From Diplolepis rosae (Eukaryota > Arthropoda > Insecta > Hymenoptera > Diplolepididae), in assembly GCA_030998225.1 (NCBI GenBank), contig JAPYXD010000161.1:2356001-2420000 (forward strand): a stretch of DNA of 64,000 bases, in the 5' to 3' direction. The position numbers were made by a program, and so were the translations under genes. Below are positions 1-12,494 of the stretch, piece after piece; position 1 is the stretch's first letter, and the number at the start of each line of letters is the position of its first letter. The notes under the pieces were generated by a model, which saw nothing but the letters and a program-made list of their open reading frames with translations, was not told the DNA's origin and ran no database searches.

Positions 1-780
1 ACACTTAGGGTCCCTAGATTCTGACCTGAATAAAGCGGCCAAGTAATGCGCGAGCACTTCGGACTCAGATTTTCAGTAAGGTGGCCAAGTAATGCGCGAG
101 TTCAATGGACGTCAGGACTGATATAAATGCAAAAAATAGCCGCGTAATACGCGAGATCAAGCAAAGTCTGACCTAAATAAGGTGGCAAAGTAATGCGCGA
201 ATTCTTAGTACAGGATTTTTATATAAAATGGCCAAGTAATGCGCGAGCTTTTCGGACTCTGGCTTAAAATTATGTGGCCAAGTAATTCGCGAGTTCAATG
301 GACGTCAGGACCGATATAAATGCAAAAATAGCCGAGTAATACGTGAGATCAAACGAAGTCTGACCTAAAAAAGGTGGCAAAGTAATGCGCGAATTCTTAG
401 TACCGAATTTTTATATAAATTGGCCAAGTAATGCGCGAGCTCTTCGGACTCTGACCTAAATAAGGTGGCCAAGTAATGCGCGAGTTCAATGGACGTCAGG
501 ACTGATATAAATGCAAAAATAGCCGCGTAATACGCGAGATCAAGCAAAGTCTGACCTAAATAAGGTGACAAAGTAATGCGCCAATTCTTAGTACAGAATT
601 TTTATATATAAAGTGGCCAAGTAATGCGCGAGTTTAATGGACGTCAGGACTGATATGAATACAAAACTAGGCGCGTAATACGCGAGATCAAACGAAATCT
701 GACCTAAATAAGGTGGCAAATTAATGCGCGAATTCTTAGGGGTATAAGAATTTTTATAAAGTGGCCAAAAAATAATAATT
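1..780 (+). repeat. Higher-order unit cut by the left edge, about 781 bp
   Basis: Parses as F2a-E-(A-B-C-D)x2-(A-B-C)-A'-B'-F1. The body matches 39638-40565 through shared variants (ATAAAATGGCC, GAGCTTTTCGG, GCGCCAATTC, ACAAAACTAGG) but lacks one 146-bp A-B-D. Its opening CCCTAGATTCTG is shared instead with the unit at 29659, so the unit looks recombinant. Confidence 0.8.
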
Positions 781-1322
781 AACGCGTAGGCTCGTTATAC
801 TCTGACCTGAATAAAGCGGCCAAGTAATGCGCGAGCACTTCGGACTCAGATTTTCAGTAAGGTGGCCATGTAATGCGCGAGTTCAATGGACGTCAGGACG
901 GATATAAATGCAAAAATAGCCGCGCAATACGCGAGATCATACAAAGTCTGACCTAAATAAGGTGGCACAGTAATGCGCGAGCTCTTCGGACTCTGGCTTA
1001 AAATTATGTGGCCAAGTAATGCGCGAGTTCAATGGACGTCAGGACTGATATAAATGCGCAAAAAGCCGCGTAATACGCGAGATCAAACAAAGTCTGACCT
1101 AAATAAGGTGGCAAAGTAATGCGCGAATTCTTAGTACAGAATTTTTATATATAAAGTGGCCAAGTAATGCGCGAGTTCAATGAACGTCAGGACTGATATA
1201 AATACAAAAATAGCCGCGTAATACGCGAGTTGAACGAAGTCTGATCTGATAAGAGTGGCCAAGTAATGCGCGAATTCTTAGGGGTTTATGAATTTTTATA
1301 AATTGTCCTAAAATTTATAATT
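781..1322 (+). repeat. Higher-order unit, 542 bp (F2b)
   Basis: Relative of 27492-28032 and 40566-41107. The first E-A-B stretch shares GGCCATGTAATG, GCGCAATACGCG and GGCACAGTAATG with those copies. F1 ends with an unusual GGGGTTTATG, and the following F2 has a divergent A/T tract at about 1301-1322. Confidence 0.78.
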
Positions 1323-2406
1323 AACACTTAGGGTCCTTAGACTCTGACCTGAATAAAGCGGCCAAGTGATGCGCGAGCACTTCGGACTCAGATTTTCAGT
1401 AAGGTGGCCAAGCAATGCGCGAGTTCAATGGTCGTCAGGACTGATATAAATGCAAAAATAGCCGCGTAATACGCGAGATCAAACAAAGTCTGACCTAAAT
1501 AAGGTGGCAAAGTAATGCGCGAGCTCCTCGGACTCTGGCTTAAAATTATGTAGCCAAGTAATGCGCGAGTTCAATGGATGTCAGGACTGATATAAATGCC
1601 TAAATTGCCGCGTAATACGCGAGATCAAACAAAGTCTGACCTAAATAAGGTGGCAAAGTAATGCGCGAGCTCCTCGGACTCTGGCTTAAAATTATGTAGC
1701 CAAGTAATGCGCGAGTTCAATGGACGTCAGGACTGATATAAATACAAAAATAGCCGCCTAATACGCGAGTTGAACGAAGTCTGATCTGATAAGAGTGGCC
1801 AAGTAATGCGCGAATTCTTAGGGGTATAAGAATTTTTATAAAGTGTCCAAAAAATAATAATTAACACTTAGGGTCCTTAGACTCTGACCTGAATAAAGCG
1901 GCCTAGTAATGCGCGAGCACTTCGGACTCAGATTTTCAGTAAGGTGGCGGAGTAATGCGCGAGTTCAATGGTCGTCAGGACTGATATAAATGCAAAAATA
2001 GCCGCGTAATACGCGAGATAAAAACAAAGTATGACCTAAATAAGGTGGCAAAGTAATGCGCGAGCTCCTCGGACTCTGACTTAAAATTATGTAGCCAAGT
2101 AATGCGCGAGTTCAATGGACGTCAGGACTGATATAAATGCAAAAATAGCCGCGTAATACGCGAGATCAAGCAAAGTCTGACCTAAATAAGGTGGCAAAGT
2201 AATACGCGAATTCTTAGTACAGAATTTTTATATATAAAGTGGCCAAGTAATGCGCGAGTTTAATGGACGTCAGGACTGATATGAATATAAAAATAGGCGC
2301 GTAATACGCGAGATCAAACGAAATCTGACCTAAATAAGGTGGCAAAGTAATGCGCGAATTCTTAGGGGTATAAGAATTTTTATAAAGTGGCCAAAAAATA
2401 ATAATT
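1323..2406 (+). repeat. Two higher-order units, 540 and 544 bp
   Basis: 1323-1862 is F2a-E-(A-B-D)x2-A-B3-F1, a sum of exactly 540. 1863-2406 ends instead in A'-B'-F1. The pair recurs at 12495-13579, 29659-30742 and 47180-48262. The allele GCCTAAATTGCCGCG at about 1598 is shared with the copies at 12771, 43006, 46914 and 47454. Confidence 0.82.
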
Positions 2407-4010
2407 AACGCGTAGGTTCGTTATACTCTGACCTGAATATAGCGGCCAAGTAATGCGCGAGCACTTCGGACTCTGATTTTCAGTAAGGTGGCCAAGTAAT
2501 GCGCGAGTTCAATGGACGTCAGGACTGATATAAATGCAACAATAGCCGCGTAATACGCGAGATCAAGCAAAGTCTGACCTAAATAAGGTGGCAAAGTAAT
2601 ACGCGAATTCTTAGTACAGAATTTTTATATATAAAGTGGCCAAGTAATGCGCGAGTTCAATGGACGTCAGGACTGATATAAATGCAAAAATAGCCGCGTA
2701 ATACGCGAGATCAAGCAAAGTCTGACCTAAATAAGGTGGCAAAGTAATGCGCGAATTCTTAGTACAGGATTTTTATATAAAGTGGCCATGTAATGCGCGA
2801 GCTCTTCGGACTCTGGCTTAAAGTTTTTTGGCCAAGTAATGCGCGAGTTCAATGGACGTCAGGACTGATATAAATGCAAAAATAGCCGCGTAATACGTGA
2901 GATCATACGAAGTCTGACCTAAATAAGGTGGCAAAGTAATGCGCGAATTCTTAGTACAGGATTTTTATATAAAGTGGCCAAGTAATGCGCGAGCTCTTCG
3001 GACTCTGGCTTAAAGTTTTTTGGCCAAGTAATGCGCGAGTTCAATGGACGTCAGGACCGATATAAATGCAAAAATAGCCGAGTAATACGTGAGATCAAAC
3101 GAAGTCTGACCTAAATAAGGTGGCAAAGTACTGAGCGAATTCTTAGTACAGAATTTTTATATAAAGTGGCCAAGTATTGCGCTAGCTATTATGACTCTGT
3201 TTTAAATTTATGTGGCCAAGTAATGCGCGAGTTCGATGGACGTCAGGACTGATATAAATGCTAAAATAGCCGCGTAATACGCGAGATCAAACGAAATCTG
3301 ACATAAATAAGGTGGCAAAGTAATGCGCGAATTCTAAGTACCGAATTTTTATATAAATTGGCCCAGTAATGCGCGAGCTCTTCGGACTCTGGCTTAAAAT
3401 TATGTGGACAAGTACTGCGCGAGTTCAATGGACGTCAGGACTGATATAAATACAAAAATAGGCGCGTAATACGCGAGTTCAACGAAACCTGACCTAAATA
3501 AGGTGGCCAAGTAATGCGCGAGCACTTCGGACTCTGGCTTAACATTATGTGGCCAAGTAATGCGCGAGTTCAATGGACGTCATGACTGATATAAATGCAC
3601 AAAAAGCCGCGTAAGACGCGAGATCAAACAAAGTCTGACCTAAATAAGGTGGCAAAGTAATGCGCGAATTCTTAGTACAGAATTTTTCATATATAAAGTG
3701 GCCAAGTAATGCGCGAGTTTAATGAACGTCAGGACTGATATGAATACAAAAATAGGCGCGTAATACGCGAGATCAAACAAAGTCTGACCTAAATAAGGTG
3801 GCAAAGTACTGCGCGAGCTCTTCGGACTCTGGCTTAAAATTATGTCGCCAAGTAATGCGCGAGTTCAATGGACGTCAGGACTGATATAAATACAAAAATA
3901 GCCGCGTAATACGCGAGTTGAACGAAGTCTGATCTGATAAGAGTGGCCAAGTAATGCGCGAATTCTTAGGGGTATAAGAATTTTTATAAAGTGTCCAAAA
4001 AATAAGAATT
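2407..4010 (+). repeat. Long higher-order unit, 1604 bp (F2b)
   Basis: Relative of 13580-15375, 30743-32538 and 48263-50057, which are 1795-1796 bp. It is shorter by 192 bp, the length of one A-B-C-D block. The opening GTAGGTTCGTTATAC and AATATAGCGG are shared by all four copies. Confidence 0.8.
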
Positions 4011-4550
4011 AACACTTAGGGTCCTTAGACTCTGACCTGAATAAAGCGGCCAAGTAATGCGCGAGCACTTCGGACTCAGATTTTCAGTAAGGTGGCCAAG
4101 TAATGCGCGAGTTCAATGGTCGTCAGGACTGATATAAATGCAAAAATAGCCGCGTAATACGCGAGATCAAACAAAGTCTGACCTAAATAAGGTGGCAAAG
4201 TAATGCGCGAGCTCTTCGGACTCTGGCTTAACATTATGTGGCCAAGTAATGCGCGAGTTCATTGGACGTCATGACTGATATAAATGCACAAAAAGCCGCG
4301 TAAGACGCGAGATCAAACAAAGTCTGACCTAAATAAGGTGGCAAAGTAATGCGCGAGCTCCTCGGACTCTGGCTTAAAATTATGTAGCCAAGTAATGCGC
4401 GAGTTCAATGGACGTCAGGACTGATATAAATACAAAAATAGCCGCGTAATACGCGAGTTGAACGAAGTCTGATCTGATAAGAGTGGCCAAGTAATCCGCG
4501 AATTCTTAGGGGTATAAGAATTTTTATAAAGTGTCCAAAAAATAATAATT
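4011..4550 (+). repeat. 540-bp unit opened by the AAGAATTAAC allele
   Basis: F2 here reads AATAAGAATTAACAC, not the usual AATAATAATTAACAC. The allele recurs at 15376, 18715, 22056, 32539, 50058 and 55818, each time followed by a unit of about 540 bp. It therefore marks seven copies of one ancestral position. Confidence 0.82.
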
Positions 4551-5668
4551 AACACTTAGGGTCCTTAGACTCTGACCTGAATAAAGCGGCCTAGTAATGC
4601 GCGAGCACTTCGGACTCAGATTTTCAGTAAGGTGGCCAAGTAATGCGCGAGTTCAATGGTCGTCAGGACTGATATAAATGCAAAAATAGCCGCGTAATGC
4701 GCGAGATCAAACAAAGTCTGACCTAAATAAGGTGGCAAAGTAATGCGCGAGCTCCTCGGACTCTGGCTTAAAATTATGTCGCCAAGTAATGCGCGAGTTC
4801 AATGGACGTCAGGACCGATATAAATGCAAAAATAGCCGCGTAATACGCGAGATAAAACTAGTCTGACCTAAATAAGGTGGGAAAGTAATGCGCGAATTCT
4901 TAGTAGAGGAGTTTTATATAAAGCGGCCACGTAATGCGCGATCTCTTCGGACTCTGGCTTAAAGTTTTTTGGCCAAGTAATGCGCGAGTTCAATGGACGT
5001 CAGGACCGATATAAATGCAAAAATAGCCGAGTAATACGTGAGATCAAACGAAGTCTGACCTAAATAAAGTGGCAAAGTACTGAGCGAATTCTTAGTACAG
5101 AATTTTTATATAAAGTGGCCAAGTATTGCGCGAGCTCTTCGGTCTGTGGCTGACATTTATGTGGCCAAGTAATGCGCGAGTTCAATGGACGTCAGGACTG
5201 ATATAAATGCAAAAATAGCCGCGTAATACGTGAGATCAAACGAAATCTGACCTAAAAAAGGTGGCAAAGTAATGCGCGAATTCTTAGTACCGAATTTTTA
5301 TATAAATTGGCCAAGTAATGCGCGAGCTCTTCGGACTCTGGCTTAAAATTATGTGGCCAAGTAATGCGCGAGTTCAGTGTACGTCAGTACTGATATAAAT
5401 GCAAAAATAGCCGCGTAATACGCGAGATAAAAAAAAGTCTGTCCTCCATAAGGTGGCAAAGTAATGCGCCAATTCTTAGGACAGAATTTTTATATATAAA
5501 GTGGCCAAGTAATGCGCGAGTTTAATGGACGTCAGGACTGATATGAATACAAAACTAGGCGCGTAATACGCGAAATCAAACGAAATCTGACCTAAATAAG
5601 GTGGCAAATTAATGCGCGAATTCTTAGGGGTATAAGAATTTTTATAAAGTGGCCAAAAAATAATAATT
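4551..5668 (+). repeat. Higher-order unit, 1118 bp (F2a)
   Basis: Parses as F2a-E-(A-B-D)-(A-B-C-D)x3-(A-B-C)-A'-B'-F1, with an expected sum of 1119 bp. Homologous units are 33079-34197 (1119), 50598-51670 (1073) and 56358-57138 (781). The length differences are 46 and 292 (2 x 146) bp. Confidence 0.8.
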
Positions 5669-7578
5669 AACGCGTAGGCTCGTTATACTCTGACCTGAAT
5701 AAAGCGGCCAAGTAATGCGCGAGCACTTCGGACTCAGATTTTCAGTAAGGTGGCCAAGTAATGCGCGAGTTCAATGGACGTCAGGACTGATATAAATGCA
5801 AAAATAGCCGCGCAATACGCGAGATCAAACAAAGTCTGACCTAAATAAGGTGGCAAAGAAGTGCGCGAGCTCTTCGGACTCTGGCTTAAAATTATGTGGC
5901 CAAGTAATGCGCGAGTTCAATGGACGTCAGCACTGATATAAATACAAAAATAGCCGCGTAATTCGCGAGTTGAACGAAGTCTGATCTGATAAGAGTGGCC
6001 AAGTAATGCGCGAATTCTTAGGGGTATAAGAATTTTTATAAAGTGGCCAAAAAATAATAATTAACACTTAGGGTCCTTAGACTCTGACCTGAATAAAGCG
6101 GCCAAGTAATGCGCGCGCACTTCGGACTCAGATATTCAGTAAGGTGGCCAAGTAATGCGCGAGTTCAATGGACGTTAGGACTGATATAAATGCAAAAATA
6201 GCCGCGTAATACGCGAGATCAAACAAAGTCTGACCTAAATAAGGTGGCAAAGAAGTGCGCGAGCTCTTCGGACTCTGGCTTAAAATTATGTGGCCAAGTA
6301 ATGCGCGAGCTCTTCGGACTCTGGCTTAACATTATGTGGCCAAGTAATGCGCGAGTTCAATGGACGTCAGGACTGATATAAATGCACAAAAAGCCGCGTA
6401 ATACGCGAGATCAAACAAAGTCTGACCTAAATAAGGTGGCACAGTAATGCGCGAGCTCTTCGGACTCTGGTTTAAAATTATGTGGCCAAGTAATGCGCGA
6501 GTTCAATGGACGTCAGGACTGATACAAATGCACAAAAAGCCGCGTAATACGCGAGATCAAACAAAGTCTGACCTAAATAAGGTGGCAAAGTAATGCGCGA
6601 ATTCTTAGTACAGAATTTTTATATATAAAGTGGCCAAGTAATGCGCGAGTTTAATGGACGTCAGGACTGATATGAATACAAAAATAGGGGCGTAATACGC
6701 GAGTTGAACGCAGTCTGACCTGAAAAGAGTGGCCAAGTAATGCGCGAATTCTTAGTGGTATAAGAATTTTTATAAAGTGGCCAAAAAATAATAATTAACA
6801 CTTAGGGTCCTTAGACTCTGACCTGAATAAAGCGGCCAAGTAATGCGCGAGCACTTCGGACTCTGATTTTCAGTAAGGTGGCAGAGTAATGCGCGAGTTC
6901 AATGGACGTTAGGACTGATATAAATGCAAAATGAGCCGCGTAATACGCGAGATCAGACGAAATCTGACCTAAATAAGGTGTAAAAGTAATGCGCGAATTC
7001 TTAGTACAGAATTTTTATATAAAGTGGCTAAGTAATGCGCGAGCTCTACGGACTCTGGCTTAAAATTATGTGGCCAAGTAATGCGCGAGCTCTACGGACT
7101 CTGGCTTAACATTATGTGGCCAAGTAATGCGCGAGTGCAATGGACGTCAGGACTGATATAAATGCACAAAAAGCCGCGTAATATGCGAGTTCAAACAAAG
7201 TCTGTCCTAAATAAGGTGGCACAGTAATGCGCGAGCTCTTCGGACTCTGGTTTAAAATTATGTGGCCAAGTAATGCGCGAGTTCAATGGACGTCAGGACT
7301 GATATAAATGCAAAATAGCCGCGTAATACGCGAGTTCAAACAAAGTCTGACCTAAATATGGTGGCAAAGTAATGCGCGAATTCTTAGTACAGAATTTTTA
7401 TATATAAAGTGGCCAAGTAATGCGCGAGTTTAATGGACGACAGGACTGATATAAATACAAAAATAGGCACGTAATACGCGAGTTGAACGCAGTCTGACCT
7501 GAAAAGAGTGGCCAAGTAATGCGCGAATTCTTAGGGGTATAAGAATTTTTATAAAGTGGCCAAAACATAATAATAATT
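5669..7578 (+). repeat. Units of 394, 734 and 782 bp
   Basis: Same order as 34198-36251, 51671-53726 and 57139-59191, but those have 394, 394, 486 and 780. Here the second and third units are replaced by one 734-bp unit, F2a-E-A-B-D-D-A-B-D-A-B-C-A'-B3-F1, a net loss of 146 bp. The allele AAAGAAGTGCGCGAG tags the first two units in all copies. Confidence 0.8.
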
Positions 7579-10500
7579 AAAACTTAGGGTCCTTAGACTC
7601 TGACCTGAATAAAGCGGCCAAGTAATGCGCGAGCACTTCGGACTCAGATTTGCAGTAAGGTGGACAAGTAATGCGCGAGTTCAATGGACGTCAGGACTGA
7701 TATAAATGCAAAAATAGACGCGTAATACGCGAGATCAAACAAAGTCTGACCTAAATAAGGTGGCAAAGAAGTGCTCGAGCTCTTCGGACTCTGGCTTAAA
7801 ATTATGTGGCCAAGTAATGCGCGAGTTCAATGGACGTCAGGACTGATATAAATGCACAAAAAGCCGCGTAATACGCGAGATCAAACAAAGTCTGACCTAA
7901 ATAAGGTGGCAAAGTAATGCGCGAATTCTTAGTACAGAATTTTTATATAAAGTGGCCAAGTAATGCGCGAGCTCTTCGGACTCTGGCTTAAAATTATGTG
8001 GCCAAGTCATGCGCGAGCTCTTCGGACTCTGGCTTAACATTATGTGGCCTAGTAATGCGCGAGTTCAATGGACGTCAGGACTGATATAAATGCAAAAATA
8101 GCCGCGTAATACGCGAGATCAAACTAAATCTGACCTAAATAAGGTGGAAAAGTAATGCGCGAATTCTTAGTACAGAATTTTTATATAAAGTGGCCAAGTA
8201 ATGCGCGAGCACTTCGGACTCTGATTTTCAGTAAGGTGGCCAAGTAATGCGCGAGTTCAATGGACGTCAGGACTGATATAAATGCAAAAATAGCCGCGTA
8301 ATACGCGAGATCAATCGAAATCTGACCTAAATAAGGTGGAAAAGTAATGCGCGAATTCTTAGGACAGAATTTTTATATAAAGTGGCCAAGTAATGCGCGA
8401 GCTCTTCGGACGATGGCTTAAAATGATGTGGCCAAGTAATGCGCGAGCTCTTCGGACTCTGGCTTAACATTATGTGGCCAAGTAATGCGCGAGTTCAATG
8501 GACGTCAGGACTGATATAAATCCAAAAATAGCCGCGTAATACGCGAGATCAATCAAAGTCTGACCTAAATAAGGTGGCAAAGTAATGCGCGAGCTCTTCG
8601 GACTCTGGCTTAAAATTATGTGGCCAAGTAATGCGCGAGTTCAATGGACGTCAGGACTGATATAAATGCAAAAATAGCCGCGTAATACGCGAGATCAATC
8701 AAAGTCTGACCTAAATAAGGTGGAAAAGTAATGCGCGAATTCTTAGTACAGGATCTTTATATAAAGTGGCCATGTAATGCGCGAGGTCTTCGGACTCTGG
8801 CTTAAATTTTTTTGGCCAAGTAATGCGCGAGTTCAATGGACGTCAGGACTGATATAAATGCAAAAATAGCAGCGTAATACGCGAGAACAAACAAAGTCTG
8901 ACCTAAATAAGGTGGAAAAGTAATGCGCGAATTCTTAGTACAGGATCTTTATATAAAGCGGCCAAGTAATGCGCGAGCACTTAGGACTCTGATTTTCAGT
9001 AAGGTGGCTGAGTAATGCGAGAGTTCAATGGACGTCAGGACTGATATAAATGCAAAAATAGCCGCGTAATACGTGAGATCATACGAAGTCTGACCTAAAT
9101 AAGGTGGCAAAGTAATGCGCGAATTCTTAGTACAGAATTTTTATATATAAAGTGGCAAAGAAATGCGCGAGCTCTTCGGACTCTGGCTTAAAGTTTTTTG
9201 GCCAAGTAATGCGCGAGTTCAATGGACGTCAGGACCGATATAAATGCAAAAATAGCCGAGTAATACGTGAGATCAAACGAAGTCTGACCTGAATAAGGTT
9301 GCAAAGTACTGAGCGAATTCTTAGGGCAGAAATTTTATATAAAGTGGCCAAGTATTGCGCGAGTTCAATGGACGTCAGGACCTGATATAAATGCAAAAAT
9401 AGCCGCGTAATACGTGAGATCATACGAAGTCTGACCTAAATAAGGTGGCAAAGTAATGCGCGAATTCTTAGTACATATTTTTTATATAAAGTGGCCAAGT
9501 AATGCGCGAGCTCTTCGGACTCTGGCTTAAAGTTTTTTGGCCAAGTAATGCGCGAGTTCAATGGACGTCAGGACCGATATAAATGCAAAAATAGCCGAGT
9601 AATACGTGAGATCAAACGAAGTCTGACCTAAATAAGGTGGCAAAGTATTGAGCGAATTCTTAGTACAGAATTTTTATATAAAGTGGCCAAGTAATGCGCG
9701 AGCTCTTCGGACTCTGGCTTAAAATTATGTGGCCAAGTAATGCGCGAGTTCAATGGACGTCAGGACTGATATAAATGCAAAAATAGCCGCGTAATACGCG
9801 AGATCAAAACGAAATCTGACCTAAATAAGGTGGCAAAGTAATGCGCGAGCTCTTCGGACTCTGGCTTAACATTATGTGGCCAAGTAATGCGCGAGTTCAA
9901 TGGACGTCATGACTGATATAAATGCACAAAAAGCCGCGTAAGACGCGAGATCAAACGAAATCTGACCTAAATAAGGTGGCAAAGTACTGAGCGAATTCTT
10001 AGTACAGAATTTTTATATAAAGTGGCCAAGTAATGCGCGAGCTCTTCGGACTCTGGCTTAAAATTATGTGGCCAAGTAATGCGCGAGTTCAATGGACGTC
10101 AGGACTGATATAAATGCAAAAATAGCTGGGTAATACGTGAGATCAAACGAAATCTGACCTAAAAAAGGTGGCAAAGTAATGCGCGAGCTCTTCGGACTCT
10201 GGCTTAAAATTATGTGGCCAAGTAATGCGCGAGTTCAATGGACGTCAGGACTGATATAAATGCAAAAATAGCCGCGTAATACGCGAGATCAAACGAAATC
10301 TGACCTAAAAAAAGGTGGCAAAGTAATGCGCGAATTCTTAGTACCGAATTTTTATATAAATTGGCCAAGTAATGCGCGAGCTCTTCGGACTCTGGCTTAA
10401 AATTATGTGGCCAAGTAATGCGCGAGTTCAATGGACGTCAGGACTGATATAAATGCAAAAATAGCCGCGTAATACGCGAGATCAAAACGAAATCTGACCT

Positions 10501-11014
10501 AAATAAGGTGGCAAAGTAATGCGCGAGCTCTTCGGACTCTGGCTTAACATTATGTGGCCAAGTAATGCGCGAGTTCAATGGACGTCATGACTGATATAAA
10601 TGCACAAAAAGCCGCGTAAGACGCGAGATCAAACAAAGTCTGACCTAAATAAGGTGGCAAAGTAATGCGCGAATTCTTAGTACAGAATTTCCATATATAA
10701 AGTGGCCAAGTAATGCGCGAGTTTAATGAACGTCAGGACTGATATGAATACAAAAATAGGCGCGTAATACGCGAGATCAAACAATGTCTGACCTAAATAA
10801 GGTGGCAAAGTACTGCGCGAGCTCTTCGGACTCTGGCTTAAAATTATGTCGCCAAGTAATGCACGAGTTCAATGGACGTCAGGACTGATATAAATACAAA
10901 AATAGCCGCGTAATACGCGAGTTGAACGAAGTCTGATCTGATAAGAGTGGCCAAGTAATGCGCGAATTCTTAGGGATATAAGAATTTTTATAAAGTGTCC
11001 AAAAACTAATAATT
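7579..11014 (+). repeat. Junction-free block, 3436 bp
   Basis: Opened by the rare F2 form ATAATAATTAAAACTT shared with 53727, then 3.4 kb of A, B, C, D and E with no F1/F2. The interior shares the A monomer starting AAGTATTGCGCGAGTTC (about 9350) with 22596-26168 and 36252-39637. It closes with GGGATATAAG as those blocks do, which supports common descent. Confidence 0.78.
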
Positions 11015-11805
11015 AACACTTAAGGTCCTTAGACTCTGACCTGAATAAAGCGGCCTAGTAATGCGCGAGCACTTCGGACTCAGATTTTCAGTAAGGTGGC
11101 CAAGTAATGCGCGAGTTCAATGGACGTCAGGACTGATATAAATGCAAAAATAGCCGCGTAATACGCGAGATCAAACAATGTCTGACCTAAATAAGGTGGC
11201 AAAGTACTGCGCGAGCTCTTCGGACTCTGGCTTAAAATTATGTCGCCAAGTAATGCACGAGTTCAATGGACGTCAGGACTGATATAAATACAAAAATAGC
11301 CGCGTAATACGCGAGTTGAACGAAGTCTGATCTGATAAGAGTGGCCAAGTAATGCGCGAATTCTTAGGGATATAAGAATTTTTATAAAGTGTCCAAAAAA
11401 TAATAATTAACACTTAGGGTCCTTAGACTCTGACCTGAATAAAGCGGCCTAGTAATGCGCGAGCACTTCGGACTCAGATTTTCAGTAAGGTGGCCAAGTA
11501 ATGCGCGAGTTCAATGGACGTCAGGACTGATATAAATGCAAAAATAGCCGCGTAATACGCGAGATCAAGCAAAGTCTGACCTAAATAAGGTGGCAAAGTA
11601 ATGCGCGAATTCTTAGTACAGAATTTTTATATATAAAGTGGCCAAGTAATGCGCGAGTTTAATGGACGTCAGGACTGATATGAATACAAAACTAGGCGCG
11701 TAATACGCGAGATCAAACGAAATCTGACCTAAATAAGGTGGCAAAGTAATGCGCGAATTCTTAGGGGTATAAGAATTTTTATAAAGTGGCCAAAAAATAG
11801 TAATT
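11015..11805 (+). repeat. Units of 394 and 397 bp
   Basis: The 394-bp unit repeats the preceding bases almost exactly. Private variants AACAATGTCTGACC, GTACTGCGCGAG and AATGCACGAGTTC occur near 10783-10861 and again exactly 394 bp later near 11177-11255. This is a local, probably recent tandem duplication. Confidence 0.8.
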
Positions 11806-12494
11806 AACGCGTAGGCTCGTTATACTCTGACCTGAATAAAGCGGCCAAGTAATGCGCGAGCACTTCGGCCTCAGATTTTCAGTAAGGTGGCCAAGTAATG
11901 CTCGAGTTCAATGGACGTCAGGACTGATATAAATGCAAAAATAGCCGCGTAATACGCGAGATCAAACGAAATCTGACCTAAATAAGGTGGCAAAGTAATG
12001 CGCGAGCTCTTCGGACTCTGGCTTAACATTATGTGGCAAAGTAATGCGCGAGTTCAATGGACGTCATGACTGATATAAATGCACAAAAAAGCCGCGTAAT
12101 ACGCGAGATCAAACAAAGTTTGACCTAAATAAGGTGGCAAAGTAATGCGCGAATTCTTAGTACAGAATTTTCATATATAAAGTGGCCAAGTAATGCGCGA
12201 GTTTAATGAACGCCAGGACTGATATGAATACAAAAATAGGCGCGTAATACGCGAGATCGAACAAAGTCTGACCTAAATAAGGTGGCAAAGTACTGCGCGA
12301 GCTCTTCGGACTCTGGCTTAAAATTATGTCGCCAAGTAATGCGCGAGTTCAATGGACGTCAGGACTGATATAAATACAAAAATAGCCGCGTAATACGCGA
12401 GTTGAACGAAGTCTGATCTGATAAGAGTGGCCAAGTAATGCGCGAATTCTTAGGGGTATAAGAATTTTTATAAAGTGTCCAAAAAATAATAATT
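11806..12494 (+). repeat. Higher-order unit, 689 bp (F2b, CGGCCTCAG allele)
   Basis: E reads CACTTCGGCCTCAGAT and the next A reads AATGCTCGAGTTC, a private XhoI-type site. Both variants recur in the 688-bp units at 28971 and 42044, and the first also at 63743. It parses as n=3: A-B-D, A-B-C, A-B-D, then A-B3-F1. Confidence 0.82.

Noticed and set aside
10210..10431. Small open frames of about 60-73 codons (365-571, 9229-9423, 10210-10431, 20003-20212, 37313-37510, 41106-41294, 54745-54930, 62278-62487)
   Set aside because: All lie on the minus strand, read the satellite itself (LAHYLA from the box), have no conserved ends between copies and are interrupted in sister units.
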